7,447 bases of DNA from Thermopetrobacter sp. (GTDB taxonomy: Bacteria > Pseudomonadota > Alphaproteobacteria > Rhizobiales > Aestuariivirgaceae). Shown here piece after piece: positions 1 to 6,327 of this stretch. A program made the position numbers and the translations under genes. Every line of letters begins with the position of its first letter. Within the stretch, counting starts at the first letter, position 1. The DNA lies in NCBI GenBank assembly GCA_011374735.1, contig DRPD01000171.1, forward strand, positions 1 through 7,447, in the 5' to 3' direction. The notes beneath the pieces are model-generated. The model searched no databases and was not told where the DNA came from. It saw only the letters and a list, made by a program, of their open reading frames with translations.

Positions 1-1106
1 CCGCCCACATCGTGGCCGGCGCGCACCAAGGCGCGCTGCATGCGCGCCACGTCGATGCGTCGCAGGTGGCCGACGTCGGCGAAGGGGCGGGAGAAGGCAC
101 GGCCGCCGGCGTGGATGCGGTCGCCCAGATGGCCGACGAACAGGGCGTAGAGGTCGCTCATGTTGTAGTCCTTGATGACGTAGAAGTTGCCGGTCACCAG
201 AAAGGCGGGGCCGAAGCGCCCGGCCGGCATGAGCAGATAGACCTTGCCCCGGCGCATGGAGGGCGGGAAGGCGCCGCGAACGGGGCGCAGCCCCATGGCG
301 CGCCAGTCTTTCAGCGGCCGGCCCTGATCGGGCCCTTCCAGCGCGCAGGAGACGGCGGCCGGCACCTTCACCTCCACCCCCCAGGCAAGGCCGCGCCGCC
401 AGCCGTGCTTGTGCAAGTGATTGGCGATGGAGGCCAGCACGTCGGGCACGGATCGCCAGATGTCGCGGCGGCCGTCGCCGTCGAAGTCCACGGCGTAGGC
501 GAGATAATCGCCCGGCATCATCTGCGGCTGGCCCAGCGCGCCGGCCCAGGAGCTTTTCAACCCTGAACGCGGGGCGAGGCGGCGCTGGAGGATGCGCAAG
601 GCGGCCAGCAATTCGGCGCGAAACAGCGCCTTGCGGCGCGACAGGAAGGCCTGGGTGGCGAGAATGGCGAAGGCGTCATGGGGAATGCGGGCCCGGCCGT
701 AGTTGGATTCGCGCGCCCAGATGGCCAGCACGATGGGGCCGGGCACACCAAAACGTTTCTCGATCTGACGCAGCAGGTCGCGGTGCTTGCGCCACAGGGC
801 GCGGCCACGCGCGGCATGAATGCGCAAGGCGCGCTGGTTGAAGTATTTGGCCGGAGCGGCGAACTCGGCCTGCTTCTGCTCGCGCTCCACGGCGCCCTGC
901 CCCGGCAGGCGCAGATCGGGCAGCTTGAGGTTCAGCCGCAGGCCGCTGAGGGCGCTGTCGAACACCGGACGGGAGATACCGGCCCGTTGTGCCCGCGGCC
1001 AGAAGTCTCTCTCCAGCCAGGCGCGAAAGGCGGCATCGAGGTCGCGCGGCACAGCCGGTGGCGCGTTGAGCAACATCAGCAGGGCGAAAATCAGCGCACG
1101 GAACAT
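1..1106 (-). CDS. Lytic murein transglycosylase, MltB family (C-terminus outside window)
   Basis: This periplasmic enzyme would cleave the MurNAc-GlcNAc bond of peptidoglycan, leaving 1,6-anhydro-MurNAc ends. The minus frame stays open for 368 codons from the ATG at 1106 to the window edge. Residues 1-20 (MFRALIFALLMLLNAPPAVP) look like a Sec signal peptide. There is no lipobox cysteine, unlike E. coli MltB, so it is probably soluble or signal-anchored. The catalytic glutamate is E133 in ARESNYG. Residues 182-200 (GLKSSWAGALGQPQMMPGD) match the MltB substrate-groove block, and DFDGDGRRDIW follows at 208-217. The last visible residues (about 347-368) resemble the start of a C-terminal peptidoglycan-binding domain. 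The start overlaps the 3' end of cysQ by 16 bases. A GTGGAG ribosome site at 1120-1115 lies 8 bases upstream, so the two genes are probably co-transcribed. Family call is firm; substrate preference is unknown. Confidence 0.93.
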   Translation of the reverse strand, partial: MFRALIFALLMLLNAPPAVPRDLDAAFRAWLERDFWPRAQRAGISRPVFDSALSGLRLNLKLPDLRLPGQGAVEREQKQAEFAAPAKYFNQRALRIHAARGRALWRKHRDLLRQIEKRFGVPGPIVLAIWARESNYGRARIPHDAFAILATQAFLSRRKALFRAELLAALRILQRRLAPRSGLKSSWAGALGQPQMMPGDYLAYAVDFDGDGRRDIWRSVPDVLASIANHLHKHGWRRGLAWGVEVKVPAAVSCALEGPDQGRPLKDWRAMGLRPVRGAFPPSMRRGKVYLLMPAGRFGPAFLVTGNFYVIKDYNMSDLYALFVGHLGDRIHAGGRAFSRPFADVGHLRRIDVARMQRALVRAGHDVG

Positions 1107-1912
1107 CCGAACGGCTCCACTTCGGGGGCGAAGGCGATGATCGGCGGATTGGTGAAATGGCGTTCCCGCTTGCCATAGCGCAAGGGGCGGCCGGTTTCGG
1201 CGTCCACCACCACGCCGCCGGCGGCGGCCAGCACCGCGTGGCCGGCGGCGACGTCCCATTCGTTGGTGGGGCCGAGGCGCGGATAGACCTCCGCGACGCC
1301 TTCGGCCAGCACGCACAGTTTCAAGGACGAGCCGGAATATACGATGTCGGTGATGCCATGCTCCCTCAGCCAACGTTCCGTCCGTGGCGTGCCGTGGGAG
1401 CGCGAGGCGACGGCGCGCAAGCGATGCGGCGCGGCGGCGGGCGGCGGCAAAAGACGCAGGGCGGTGGCGTCGAAGTCCCGCGCCGGGTCGATGACGCCAT
1501 GGAACGCGCCGTGGCCCGCCGCGGCGGCATACAGGCGCCCGCCGACCGGGGCATAAACCACGCCGCAGGCCGGTTGGGCGTTGTCGATCAGGGCGATGTT
1601 GACGGTGAACTCGTCGCGCCCGGCGATGAACTCCCTGGTGCCGTCCAGCGGATCGACCAGAAAGAAGCGCGGCGCACTCCTCATGGGCGCGCCGGTGGCG
1701 GCCAGCTCCTCGGCCACCACCGGCCGGTCTGGCCAGCCTTCGCGCAACCGCTTAAGGATCAGCCGTTCGGCCGCCTCGTCGGCCTCGGTGACCGGCGAAT
1801 CGTCGGCCTTGAGGCGCACCGCCGGGCGGTTGCGGAAATGCGGCATGATGACGGCGCCCGCCGCATGGGCGATGGCGGCCAGCTGGCGCAGCTCTTTCGG
1901 CATGTCGGTCAT
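1091..1912 (-). CDS. cysQ: 3'(2'),5'-bisphosphate nucleotidase CysQ
   Basis: This 273-residue Mg-dependent phosphatase of the inositol monophosphatase superfamily would hydrolyse 3'-phosphoadenosine 5'-phosphate (PAP) to AMP, recycling the by-product of sulfate assimilation and other sulfotransfer. Visible metal-site motifs, in order: SPVTEAD (39-45), the glutamate pair VAEEL (66-70), DPLDGT (87-92) with REFIAGRDEFTVNIALI after it, SSLKLC (195-200), and EWDVAAG (218-224) with D220. The DPLDGTREFI form and SSLK block favour CysQ over plain inositol monophosphatase or histidinol-phosphatase. Length is normal. The ATG at 1912 has GGAAG nine bases upstream; an ATG three codons later is a weaker alternative. 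The gene is divergent from chpT and overlaps the downstream lytic transglycosylase start. No functional link between the two is evident beyond shared transcription. Confidence 0.93.
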   Translation of the reverse strand: MTDMPKELRQLAAIAHAAGAVIMPHFRNRPAVRLKADDSPVTEADEAAERLILKRLREGWPDRPVVAEELAATGAPMRSAPRFFLVDPLDGTREFIAGRDEFTVNIALIDNAQPACGVVYAPVGGRLYAAAAGHGAFHGVIDPARDFDATALRLLPPPAAAPHRLRAVASRSHGTPRTERWLREHGITDIVYSGSSLKLCVLAEGVAEVYPRLGPTNEWDVAAGHAVLAAAGGVVVDAETGRPLRYGKRERHFTNPPIIAFAPEVEPFGCSVR

Positions 1913-1961
1913 GGCGCCGGACTTCCATGATTCCCCGTTCGCCGGCGCACCATATTGCGTT

Positions 1962-1990
1962 TTGCCGCCGGCGGCCAGTCACGCTAGGCT
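1962..1990 (+). promoter_or_regulatory. Candidate housekeeping promoter for chpT in the cysQ/chpT divergent region
   Basis: The 102-base gap between the divergent cysQ and chpT starts must hold both promoters. On the plus strand TTGCCG (1962-1967) and TAGGCT (1985-1990) are separated by 17 bases. This resembles the -35/-10 spacing of an alphaproteobacterial sigma-70 promoter and would place transcription start near 1997, about 18 bases before the chpT ATG. The -35 is a fair match and the -10 is weak. No convincing minus-strand promoter for cysQ was found by eye. Two GANTC sites flank the element, at 1929-1933 and 2003-2007. Confidence 0.4.
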
Positions 1991-2014
1991 GGCCGGCGAG
2001 ATGATTCGCGGGGG

Positions 2015-2662
2015 ATGGACCAGACGACGATGAGCACGCAACTGCTGACCGACATGGAGCTGGCCGCGCTGCTGGCCAGCCGCATCTGTCATGACCTGAT
2101 CGCGCCGGTGGGGGCGCTGGGCAACGGCATGGAGCTGTTGGAAAACGAACCCGATCCGGCGGAACGGGCGATGACCATGAGCATGCTGCAAAACGTGGCC
2201 GAACAGGCCAAGGCCAAGCTGGAGTTCGCGCGGCTGGCGTTCGGGGCGGCGGGCAGCATGGGAACGGAAATCCCGATGGGCCAGGCGAAGGCGCTGGCCG
2301 AGCAGCTGCTGGCCCATGAAAAGCGGGTGAACCTGCGCTGGGCGATCGCCGATACGCCGGCTCCGAAGAGCGTGGTGAAACTGGCCCTGAACCTGCTGCT
2401 GCTGGCCATGGGCTGCATTCCGCGCGGCGGCACGGTGCACGCGGAAGGCGGCGGCGGCGTCATCGTGATGCGCGCGGAGGGGCGCAAGGCGGCGCTGAAC
2501 GCCCATGCGGCGCCGGTGCTCGATGGCAGCGTCACGAAGGACGGGCTGGATGCCTACAAGGTGCAGCCCTATTACACCTTGCGGCTGTTGCGCGAATGCG
2601 GCTTCACCCTGCAGGTGGAGGAAGGCGAAGACGTGGTGTCGCTCAGCGCCGCCGCGGCGTGA
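2015..2662 (+). CDS. chpT: Histidine phosphotransferase ChpT
   Basis: ChpT is a dimeric cytoplasmic phosphotransferase. In Caulobacter it accepts phosphate from the receiver domain of the hybrid kinase CckA and passes it to CtrA and CpdR. The 215-residue product carries the phospho-accepting histidine H26 in SRICHDLIAPVGALGNGMELL-type context (residues 22-42), the classic helix of this family. The C-terminal half is a degenerate kinase-like fold with LALNLLLLAMGCIPRGGTVHA (132-152), which keeps the shape of an ATPase domain but lacks its nucleotide-binding boxes. Start choice is uncertain. The ATG at 2015 has only GGGG abutting it, while the ATG at 2030 has GGGGGATGGA 10 to 14 bases upstream and would give 210 residues with H21. 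ctrA and sciP lie nearby on the other strand. The stop codon abuts that of the next, convergent gene. Confidence 0.93.
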   Translation: MDQTTMSTQLLTDMELAALLASRICHDLIAPVGALGNGMELLENEPDPAERAMTMSMLQNVAEQAKAKLEFARLAFGAAGSMGTEIPMGQAKALAEQLLAHEKRVNLRWAIADTPAPKSVVKLALNLLLLAMGCIPRGGTVHAEGGGGVIVMRAEGRKAALNAHAAPVLDGSVTKDGLDAYKVQPYYTLRLLRECGFTLQVEEGEDVVSLSAAAA

Positions 2663-3271
2663 TCAGAACAGCGGCTCTTCCAGCAGCCGCTTGCCATCCA
2701 GCATCAGGCCGGCGATGGCGGCGCGGCCCGATGGCGATACGCGCAGAATGACGGCGGTGCGCGCCGTGCGGCCGGCCAGTCTCCTTTCCAGCGCCCGGGC
2801 CCTGGCTTGCGGGGCGTAGTAGCGTTCGATGCCATAGGTGACCGGCAGCGCAGGCTGGAGGTGGCGAACGGCGCGGCCGGCGCGGCCGATCAGCAGCACA
2901 TGGCCGGGCGGGATGGTTTGCGGCGGCCGCAGGCCGGCGCGCGCGCGGCGCCAATACGGGCCATCGGTGGGCGCGAGCACCACGTAAATCCTCGCTCCCT
3001 TGCGCAGGGCGATGGCGTTGGGGGCGCGGGTGGCGGGCAGGCCGGTCAGGCCGGCGGGCGGGATCATGGAGATCTCCGGGTAGAACAGGCGCACATAGTG
3101 GCCGCGGAACAGGTCGCGCGGATCGATGGGCCGGATGTTCAGCACCACCTCGGTTCCGGTGCGCAACAGTCGGATGCGATCGGCCACCATCCAGCCGATG
3201 ACGCCGGACAAGGCCAGCGCCACCAGCGCCACGCGCCGCCACAGGGGCCATGTTTCCACCCGTGCGATCAT
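2663..3271 (-). CDS. GDYXXLXY domain membrane-anchored protein
   Basis: This 202-residue protein of unknown function has one N-terminal membrane segment (about residues 12-31, RRVALVALALSGVIGWMVAD), with the rest probably on the outer face of the membrane. The signature motif appears as RGHYVRLFY (56-64), with H replacing the usual D of RGDYVxLxY. The later block YGIERYYAPQ (146-155) followed by ARALE is also characteristic of the family. The ATG at 3271 overlaps the TGA of the DUF2157 gene (ATGA), so translation is very likely coupled. An upstream extension of the frame to 3478 lies inside the DUF2157 gene and is not supported. GDYXXLXY proteins are repeatedly found next to DUF2157 or DUF4401 proteins, which this pairing reproduces. 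No biochemical role is known to me. No terminator is visible after the stop, which touches the chpT stop. Confidence 0.88.
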   Translation of the reverse strand: MIARVETWPLWRRVALVALALSGVIGWMVADRIRLLRTGTEVVLNIRPIDPRDLFRGHYVRLFYPEISMIPPAGLTGLPATRAPNAIALRKGARIYVVLAPTDGPYWRRARAGLRPPQTIPPGHVLLIGRAGRAVRHLQPALPVTYGIERYYAPQARARALERRLAGRTARTAVILRVSPSGRAAIAGLMLDGKRLLEEPLF

Positions 3272-4590
3272 GCGGCCCGCTCCCGTCTGGCGGCCAGCCA
3301 GCGCATGCCGGCGGCCAGCGCCACCAGCAACAGGCCGCCGATGAAGAAGAACAGGGCGGTGTGCAGCAGGCCGCCGATCAACCTGACGTATACGTAAATT
3401 ACCTCGATGGCAAAGGCGAGCGCCCCGGCCCACACCGGCAGGCGCCGACCCTCGCGCAAGCCCAGCATGAGCAACCACGCCGCCAGGGCCAGCGTGGCGG
3501 CGGCGGAGATGACGAACGGCCAGATCGTGTCCGGCAGCAGGCGCAGGGCGATGACGATGGTGGCCAGGGCGATGAGGAGGGTGAGCGCCACGTCACCCGG
3601 CCGCAGGCGGCCGTTGGCAAGGGCCAGCCAGCTCAGCGCGGCGATCATGGCGAAAGCGGCGGCGGCGATAGCCGGCAGGGCCATGTCGGTGAGCGGCGCC
3701 ATGCGCACCAGCCCATGGGAAGCGACGTTATCGCTGAACATGACCATGAGCGGCCAGATGACGGCGCCTTGCGTGAACAGCACGCGGCCGATATCGCCGA
3801 TGCGGGCCCGCGCCGCAGCGCGCAGCGTGGCGCCAAGCAGAAAGGCCGCCTGCGGCACCAGCAGCAGGAACAGAAACGGCCCCGCCGCCACTTTGCCATG
3901 GTTGAACGACCGCACGGGGCCAATGAGCAGGTTGATCGTCAGCCACAGGAAGAAGGCGGCCATGACCGCGTGCAACGCATGCCGCCAGCGGCGGCCGGCG
4001 GCGAGCAGCAAGGCGGCGGCCCACGGCAGCAGGAACGGCCAATGCGGATGAATGCCGAACTGGCCGGCCTGCGCGGCGCTCCAGCCGACGATCCCCAGCA
4101 TGGCCAGCATCAGCGCAGACGGAGACTCCAACAGCCAGGCGGCGAGCAACGCCCCCAGCCCCCAGGTCAGCAGGGCGTCGGGGTAGTGGCCGTGAATGTG
4201 ATACATCTGGGCCACCAGCATGATGGCGGCGCCAAAGACGGCCAGCGCCAGCAGCAACGCCGCTTCCGACGCCCAGGCGCGGCGCCCATGGCCACGCAGC
4301 CAGCCGGACAGCGCCAGCGCGCCGATCATGCCCCCCATCAGCAGCGCCAGGCGCAGCGGGCGGCTCATGTCCTGCCAGTTGGCGGCGATGAAGCTCAGCA
4401 GTCCGGCGGCGATCAGCAGCGCGCCCAGCATGACGACGGCCCGGGCCAGCCTTGAACCGCCCGGCGCTTCCGTCACGCCGCCTCGCAGATCGCGCAGGAT
4501 GTCGTCGCGGTGGGCGGCCACCACCCAGCCGTTTTCCACCCAGGCATCGACGCGCCGGCGGATGTCATCGCTGTTCATGCGTTCGCGCAT
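3268..4590 (-). CDS. DUF2157 polytopic membrane protein
   Basis: From the ATG at 4590 the product has 440 residues. A soluble, charged N-terminus (1-48, with VDAWVENGWV at 14-23) is followed by about 12 to 14 hydrophobic segments, roughly 51-70, 79-99, 108-127, 139-153, 159-177, 184-199, 205-225, 236-256, 272-286, 303-325, 333-350, 356-376, 385-403 and 408-428. DUF2157 hallmarks are FIAANWQDMSRPLRLALLMG (67-86) and AQMYHIHGHYPDALLTWGLG (127-146). The frame extends to an ATG at 4641, but that stretch contains the ctrA terminator hairpin, so the longer start is rejected. An ATG at 4578 (MNSDDIRRR) is an equally possible start giving 436 residues; neither has a strong ribosome site. The gene is first of a two-gene unit with the GDYXXLXY gene. 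It lies behind ctrA on the same strand, so it needs its own promoter or terminator read-through. Function unknown. Confidence 0.87.
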   Translation of the reverse strand: MRERMNSDDIRRRVDAWVENGWVVAAHRDDILRDLRGGVTEAPGGSRLARAVVMLGALLIAAGLLSFIAANWQDMSRPLRLALLMGGMIGALALSGWLRGHGRRAWASEAALLLALAVFGAAIMLVAQMYHIHGHYPDALLTWGLGALLAAWLLESPSALMLAMLGIVGWSAAQAGQFGIHPHWPFLLPWAAALLLAAGRRWRHALHAVMAAFFLWLTINLLIGPVRSFNHGKVAAGPFLFLLLVPQAAFLLGATLRAAARARIGDIGRVLFTQGAVIWPLMVMFSDNVASHGLVRMAPLTDMALPAIAAAAFAMIAALSWLALANGRLRPGDVALTLLIALATIVIALRLLPDTIWPFVISAAATLALAAWLLMLGLREGRRLPVWAGALAFAIEVIYVYVRLIGGLLHTALFFFIGGLLLVALAAGMRWLAARRERAA

Positions 4591-4603
4591 CGCTGCCCAC
4601 AAA

Positions 4604-4637
4604 GCAAAACCCCGCGACTTCACCGTCACGGGGTTTG
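4604..4637 (-). terminator. Rho-independent terminator downstream of ctrA
   Basis: Read on the minus strand, AAACCCCG (4636-4629) pairs with CGGGGTTT (4614-4607). Inside this 8 bp stem, GAC/GTC can add three more pairs around a GGTGAA loop. The right arm runs into TTTTGCTTTG, a T-rich tail. The hairpin begins 33 bases after the ctrA stop, so it most likely ends the ctrA message. It lies just before the DUF2157 start. Inspection only; no folding energy was computed. Confidence 0.8.
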
Positions 4638-4669
4638 GCATAACCGGCGTTGTGATGAAAGGGGCGGCC

Positions 4670-5374
4670 TCAGGCGCTGGCCTTTTCCTTCGGCGCCACT
4701 TCCTCGTCGCGCAGCATGTAGCCGCGGCCCCAGACGGTCTCGATATAATCCTTGCCGCCGGTGGCCTGCTTGAGCTTCTTGCGCAGCTTGCAGATGAACA
4801 CGTCGATGATCTTCAGCTCCGGCTCGTCCATGCCGCCGTAGAGGTGGTTGAGGAACATCTCCTTGCTGAGCGTCGTGCCCTTGCGCAGCGACAGCAGCTC
4901 CAGCATCTGGTATTCCTTGCCGGTCAGGTGCACGCGCTGGCCGGCCACCTGCACGGTCTGGGTGTCGAGATGCACCTCCAGCTCGCCGGTCCTGATGATC
5001 GACTGGGCATGGCCGCGCGAGCGGCGGACGATGGCGCGGATGCGGCCGACCAGCTCGTCCTTGTGGAACGGCTTGGTCATGTAATCGTCGGCGCCGTAGC
5101 CCAGGCCCTTCACCTTGTGCTCGATGTCGCCCAGGCCGGTGAGGATGAGCACCGGCGTCTCCACCTTGCTCACGCGCAAGGACTTCAGCACGTCGAAACC
5201 GTTCATGTCCGGCAGACCGAGATCGAGCAGGATGATGTCGTAATCATACAGCTTGCCGAGATCGATCCCCTCCTCGCCGAGATCGGTGGTGTAGACGTTG
5301 AAGCCGTCCGATTTCAGCATCAGTTCGATGCTCTGGGCCGTCGCCGGATCATCTTCGATGAGAAGAACGCGCAT
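4670..5374 (-). CDS. ctrA: Cell-cycle/flagellar master response regulator CtrA
   Basis: CtrA is an OmpR-type DNA-binding response regulator activated through CckA and ChpT. It binds TTAA-type sites and controls cell-cycle, flagellar and chemotaxis genes; in several non-Caulobacter lineages its role is mainly motility. The 234-residue product has a receiver domain (1-118) with acidic pocket D8/D9, phospho-acceptor D51 in [11 protein letters not shown]79 and K101 in MTKPF. Its winged-helix domain (about 125-222) carries the near-invariant [18 protein letters not shown] (151-168) and [19 protein letters not shown] (176-194). The start at 5374 has AAGGGGAT upstream. Residue 53 is G where most CtrA proteins have N (LDLNLPDM). 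The C-terminus ends KEKASA, not the Ala-Ala used for ClpXP degradation in Caulobacter. A terminator follows the gene, and possible CtrA half-sites lie about 140-160 bases upstream. Confidence 0.97.
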   Translation of the reverse strand: MRVLLIEDDPATAQSIELMLKSDGFNVYTTDLGEEGIDLGKLYDYDIILLDLGLPDMNGFDVLKSLRVSKVETPVLILTGLGDIEHKVKGLGYGADDYMTKPFHKDELVGRIRAIVRRSRGHAQSIIRTGELEVHLDTQTVQVAGQRVHLTGKEYQMLELLSLRKGTTLSKEMFLNHLYGGMDEPELKIIDVFICKLRKKLKQATGGKDYIETVWGRGYMLRDEEVAPKEKASA

Positions 5375-5468
5375 GAGTATCCCCTTCTCCAGTCAAGCGC
5401 CGGTCATCACTGCCGGTGTCCTTATGGCGGAACGGGCCGATCCGCTCCATGTTCCGTGAACCGCTGCT

Positions 5469-5500
5469 CGCCTCCACGCCCCCTTGAAGCGGGGCAGGCG
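5469..5500 (-). other. Possible hairpin in the ctrA 5' leader
   Basis: CGCCT (5469-5473) can pair with AGGCG (5496-5500), and GCCCC (5478-5482) with GGGGC (5491-5495). This gives a 10 bp stem with a 4-base bulge (5474-5477) and an 8-base loop (5483-5490). If ctrA transcription starts near the half-sites upstream, this would lie in its untranslated leader about 95 bases before the ATG. There is no T-tract, so it is not an obvious terminator. It could be chance in GC-rich DNA. Confidence 0.25.
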
Positions 5501-5511
5501 GATAACCAGCC

Positions 5512-5535
5512 GTTAAGATAAACGGCAATGGTTAA
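5512..5535 (-). promoter_or_regulatory. Putative CtrA half-sites upstream of ctrA
   Basis: On the minus strand the stretch contains TTAACCAT (5535-5528), an exact match to the CtrA half-site form described in Caulobacter. A second TTAAC lies in the same orientation at 5516-5512, 19 bases from the first start to start. The canonical full site is TTAA-N7-TTAA, so this spacing is not standard. The position fits autoregulation of ctrA, and control of the divergent gene is also possible. Confidence 0.45.
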
Positions 5536-5786
5536 TCAAAAACTAAACGGAAACTGACCGCGGCGGACAAAAGGGAGGCGGGCGCATTTACCGCGCCTTA
5601 AGCCTGATGCGGCATGATGGGCGGCGTTGACCCATACGCCCCGGGTGCCCGTTCATTCATCAGCGAATCACCCCCCTTGCGTCGAAGATATGCGATTTGC
5701 GCGGGAGGGGGAAGTTCGCCGGCCGGGCATGTGGGGGCCGGTTATCGACGTGTGTGTGCGAACAGTGTGTGAGGAGTATCGTCATC

Positions 5787-6173
5787 ATGCCAGCGAAGGA
5801 TTGGCGGTCGCGGGTGCGGCTGCATCGTTTCAAGGTGGAGGAAGCGCGCCGCCAGGTGGGGGAGATCGAACTGATGATCGGCGAGCTGTCGCGCAAGCGC
5901 GATGAGCTCACGGCCGGCATCCGGTTCGAGGAGGAGCGCAGCGGCGTCGGCGATCCGGGCCATGTGCAATATCCGCCGGCGGCGCTGGACATGCGCAAGC
6001 GGCGCGACAATCTGGACAAGTCGATCAGCGATCTGAAAGAGCAGCTTCAAGTGGCCAGCGCGCGGGTGAAGGAGGCGCAACTGGAGCTGGAGAAGGCGGA
6101 GCTGATGCTCGACAAGCAACGGGGCGAGATGGCGGCGGAGGCGGACGGCATGCATTCGGCGCGGCCGATGTGA
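5787..6173 (+). CDS. FliJ-family coiled-coil protein (flagellar export chaperone-like)
   Basis: The 128-residue product is highly charged and largely helical. Coiled-coil stretches at about 14-50 and 68-125 are separated by a short proline/glycine segment (DPGHVQYPPAALDMRKR, 56-72). The opening VRLHRFKVEEARRQVGEIE (10-28) and overall length of about 130-150 residues fit FliJ, the cytoplasmic stalk-like component that couples the FliI ATPase to the flagellar export gate. FliJ sequences diverge strongly, so the assignment rests on architecture plus the neighbouring ctrA and sciP genes; fliI is not in the window. The ATG at 5787 follows GAGGAG by ten bases. An upstream in-frame start at 5697 would add 30 atypical Cys- and Gly-rich residues and is rejected. 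A strong terminator follows at 6203-6231. An alternative is another small coiled-coil protein of unknown role. Confidence 0.72.
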   Translation: MPAKDWRSRVRLHRFKVEEARRQVGEIELMIGELSRKRDELTAGIRFEEERSGVGDPGHVQYPPAALDMRKRRDNLDKSISDLKEQLQVASARVKEAQLELEKAELMLDKQRGEMAAEADGMHSARPM

Positions 6174-6202
6174 CCATCCGCATCATTCAATTCACGGCAA
6201 AG

Positions 6203-6231
6203 AAGGCCCGCCCGATCGAGGCGGGCCTTTT
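6203..6231 (+). terminator. Rho-independent terminator of the FliJ-family gene
   Basis: AAGGCCCGCC (6203-6212) pairs perfectly with GGCGGGCCTT (6220-6229) around the 7-base loop CGATCGA, and the right arm runs into TTTT (6228-6231). It starts 30 bases after the stop codon of the plus-strand gene. Confidence 0.88.
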
Positions 6232-6250
6232 GGTTCGGGACGCGGGATGC

Positions 6251-6290
6251 GAAAACCCCCGGAATCCGCAATCGATCGGATTCCGGGGGT
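6251..6290 (-). terminator. Rho-independent terminator of sciP
   Basis: A perfect 14 bp stem joins 6255-6268 and 6277-6290 around an 8-base loop (CAATCGAT). Read on the minus strand, the downstream arm ends GGGGGTTTTCGC, giving the T-run; the plus strand has none, so it serves the minus-strand gene. It lies 38 bases beyond the sciP stop. Each arm contains a GANTC sequence (6262-6266 and 6279-6283). Confidence 0.85.
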
Positions 6291-6327
6291 GATCTCGTGC
6301 GCCCTGTGAAAGGGTCCGTCCGTCAAG

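Larger units (their letters stand above)
5375..5786. promoter_or_regulatory. 412-base divergent regulatory region between ctrA and the FliJ-family gene
   Basis: No credible coding sequence lies in this stretch. It is richer in A+T at 5505-5555 than its surroundings. On the minus (ctrA) side it holds two TTAAC half-sites (5512-5535), a candidate -35 TTGATT overlapping the first half-site, and a possible leader hairpin (5469-5500). A further palindromic CTTAAG lies at 5597-5602 and a GANTC site at 5665-5669. On the plus side TTGACC (5627-5632) and GTTCAT (5651-5656), 18 bases apart, could be a weak promoter for the FliJ-family gene. GAGGAG at 5771-5776 is its ribosome site. Exact start points cannot be fixed by eye. 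Confidence 0.6.

Noticed and set aside
676..1176. Open frames on both strands within the lytic transglycosylase gene (also 12-566 plus)
   Set aside because: The frame from 1106 gives a continuous MltB-type protein with the ESNYG and SSWAGALGQPQMMP blocks; the others are shadows.
1157..1930. 257-codon plus-strand open frame opposite cysQ
   Set aside because: Antisense shadow. CysQ metal-site motifs are all present on the minus strand.
3272..3478. N-terminal extension of the GDYXXLXY gene to 3478
   Set aside because: It would lie wholly inside the DUF2157 gene and lacks family similarity; the ATGA start at 3271 puts a normal membrane anchor at the N-terminus.
3250..4455. 401-codon plus-strand open frame opposite the DUF2157 gene
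   Set aside because: The translation is a low-complexity Gln/His/Arg/Gly-rich product typical of the antisense of GC-rich coding DNA. The minus-strand frame shows real family motifs and membrane segments.
4220..5521. 433-codon plus-strand open frame opposite ctrA and the DUF2157 start
   Set aside because: It runs antisense across two genes, their terminator and the ctrA promoter region and resembles no family. ctrA on the other strand is unmistakable.
5750..5775. Short GT-rich run before the FliJ-family gene
   Set aside because: Only a few irregular GT units; too short and imperfect to call a phase-variable repeat.
5697..5786. N-terminal extension of the FliJ-family protein
   Set aside because: The added residues are Gly/Cys/Arg-rich and unlike the coiled-coil body, while the ATG at 5787 has a good GAGGAG site.
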